Below are positions 32,952 through 32,958 of a stretch of DNA of 32,958 nucleotides, piece after piece. The translations under genes and the position numbers were made by a program. Position 1 is the stretch's first letter; every line of letters starts with the position of its first letter. A model generated the notes under the pieces. The model was not told the DNA's origin. It saw nothing but the letters and a program-made list of their open reading frames with translations, and made no database searches. This DNA is from Desulfobacteraceae bacterium (lineage in GTDB: Bacteria; Desulfobacterota; Desulfobacteria; Desulfobacterales; JAABTS01), in NCBI GenBank assembly GCA_011389735.1, contig JAABTS010000057.1:1-32958 (forward strand), in the 5' to 3' direction.

Positions 32952-32958
32952 TGATACG

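Overview
The window carries sixteen co-directional genes, all on the + strand, with moderate base composition (roughly half G+C by eye). Sec signal peptides, a lipobox protein, an outer-membrane beta-barrel, a sigma-54 activator, CHAT and DUF1566 proteins and several dispersed palindromic repeats suggest a Gram-negative bacterium, most likely a Desulfobacterota (deltaproteobacterial) relative. That placement is inference from family content. No rRNA or other phylogenetic marker is present.

Region 1 (2-17762) is a battery of large secreted, multi-domain proteins. It holds a gingipain-type C25 cysteine peptidase with CARDB repeats (5' end outside the window), two small proteins sharing an unnamed domain, a DUF1566 protein carrying a C13 (legumain-like) domain that has lost its catalytic His and Cys, an outer-membrane barrel, a PPC/dockerin protein and an S8 subtilase. 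Modules are reused in different combinations: dockerin-like pairs, InlB-type repeats, an unnamed ~155-residue 'module X' (three proteins) and an unnamed ~205-residue 'module Y' (two proteins). Both active proteases appear to be inserted into the same loop of an ASH/BACON-like beta-sandwich.

Region 2 (17815-23517) is cytoplasmic. A GAF-GAF-AAA-Fis sigma-54 activator is followed, behind an extended -10 promoter, by a two-gene unit of unknown function: a 186-residue protein and a 915-residue protein with an N-terminal winged helix, an HxH motif and a C-terminal coiled coil. A tail-collar-domain secreted protein follows (23629-24504).

Region 3 (24541-32921) is the most interesting part. A secreted, apparently active C13 peptidase with a dockerin overlaps or abuts an outer-membrane lipoprotein gene, which overlaps an ECF-type sigma factor gene. 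After a 104-base gap come a zinc-finger (anti-sigma-like) gene and an overlapping gene for a membrane-anchored CHAT protease. The CHAT protein has a cytoplasmic protease domain, one membrane helix and a periplasmic CsgG/FlgT-like part that resembles the C-terminus of the lipoprotein. I infer a trans-envelope signalling system: lipoprotein to CHAT across the periplasm, CHAT acting on the zinc-finger protein, and sigma release. It may control the extracellular proteases encoded upstream. No such system is known to me in this form, and the function is a hypothesis.
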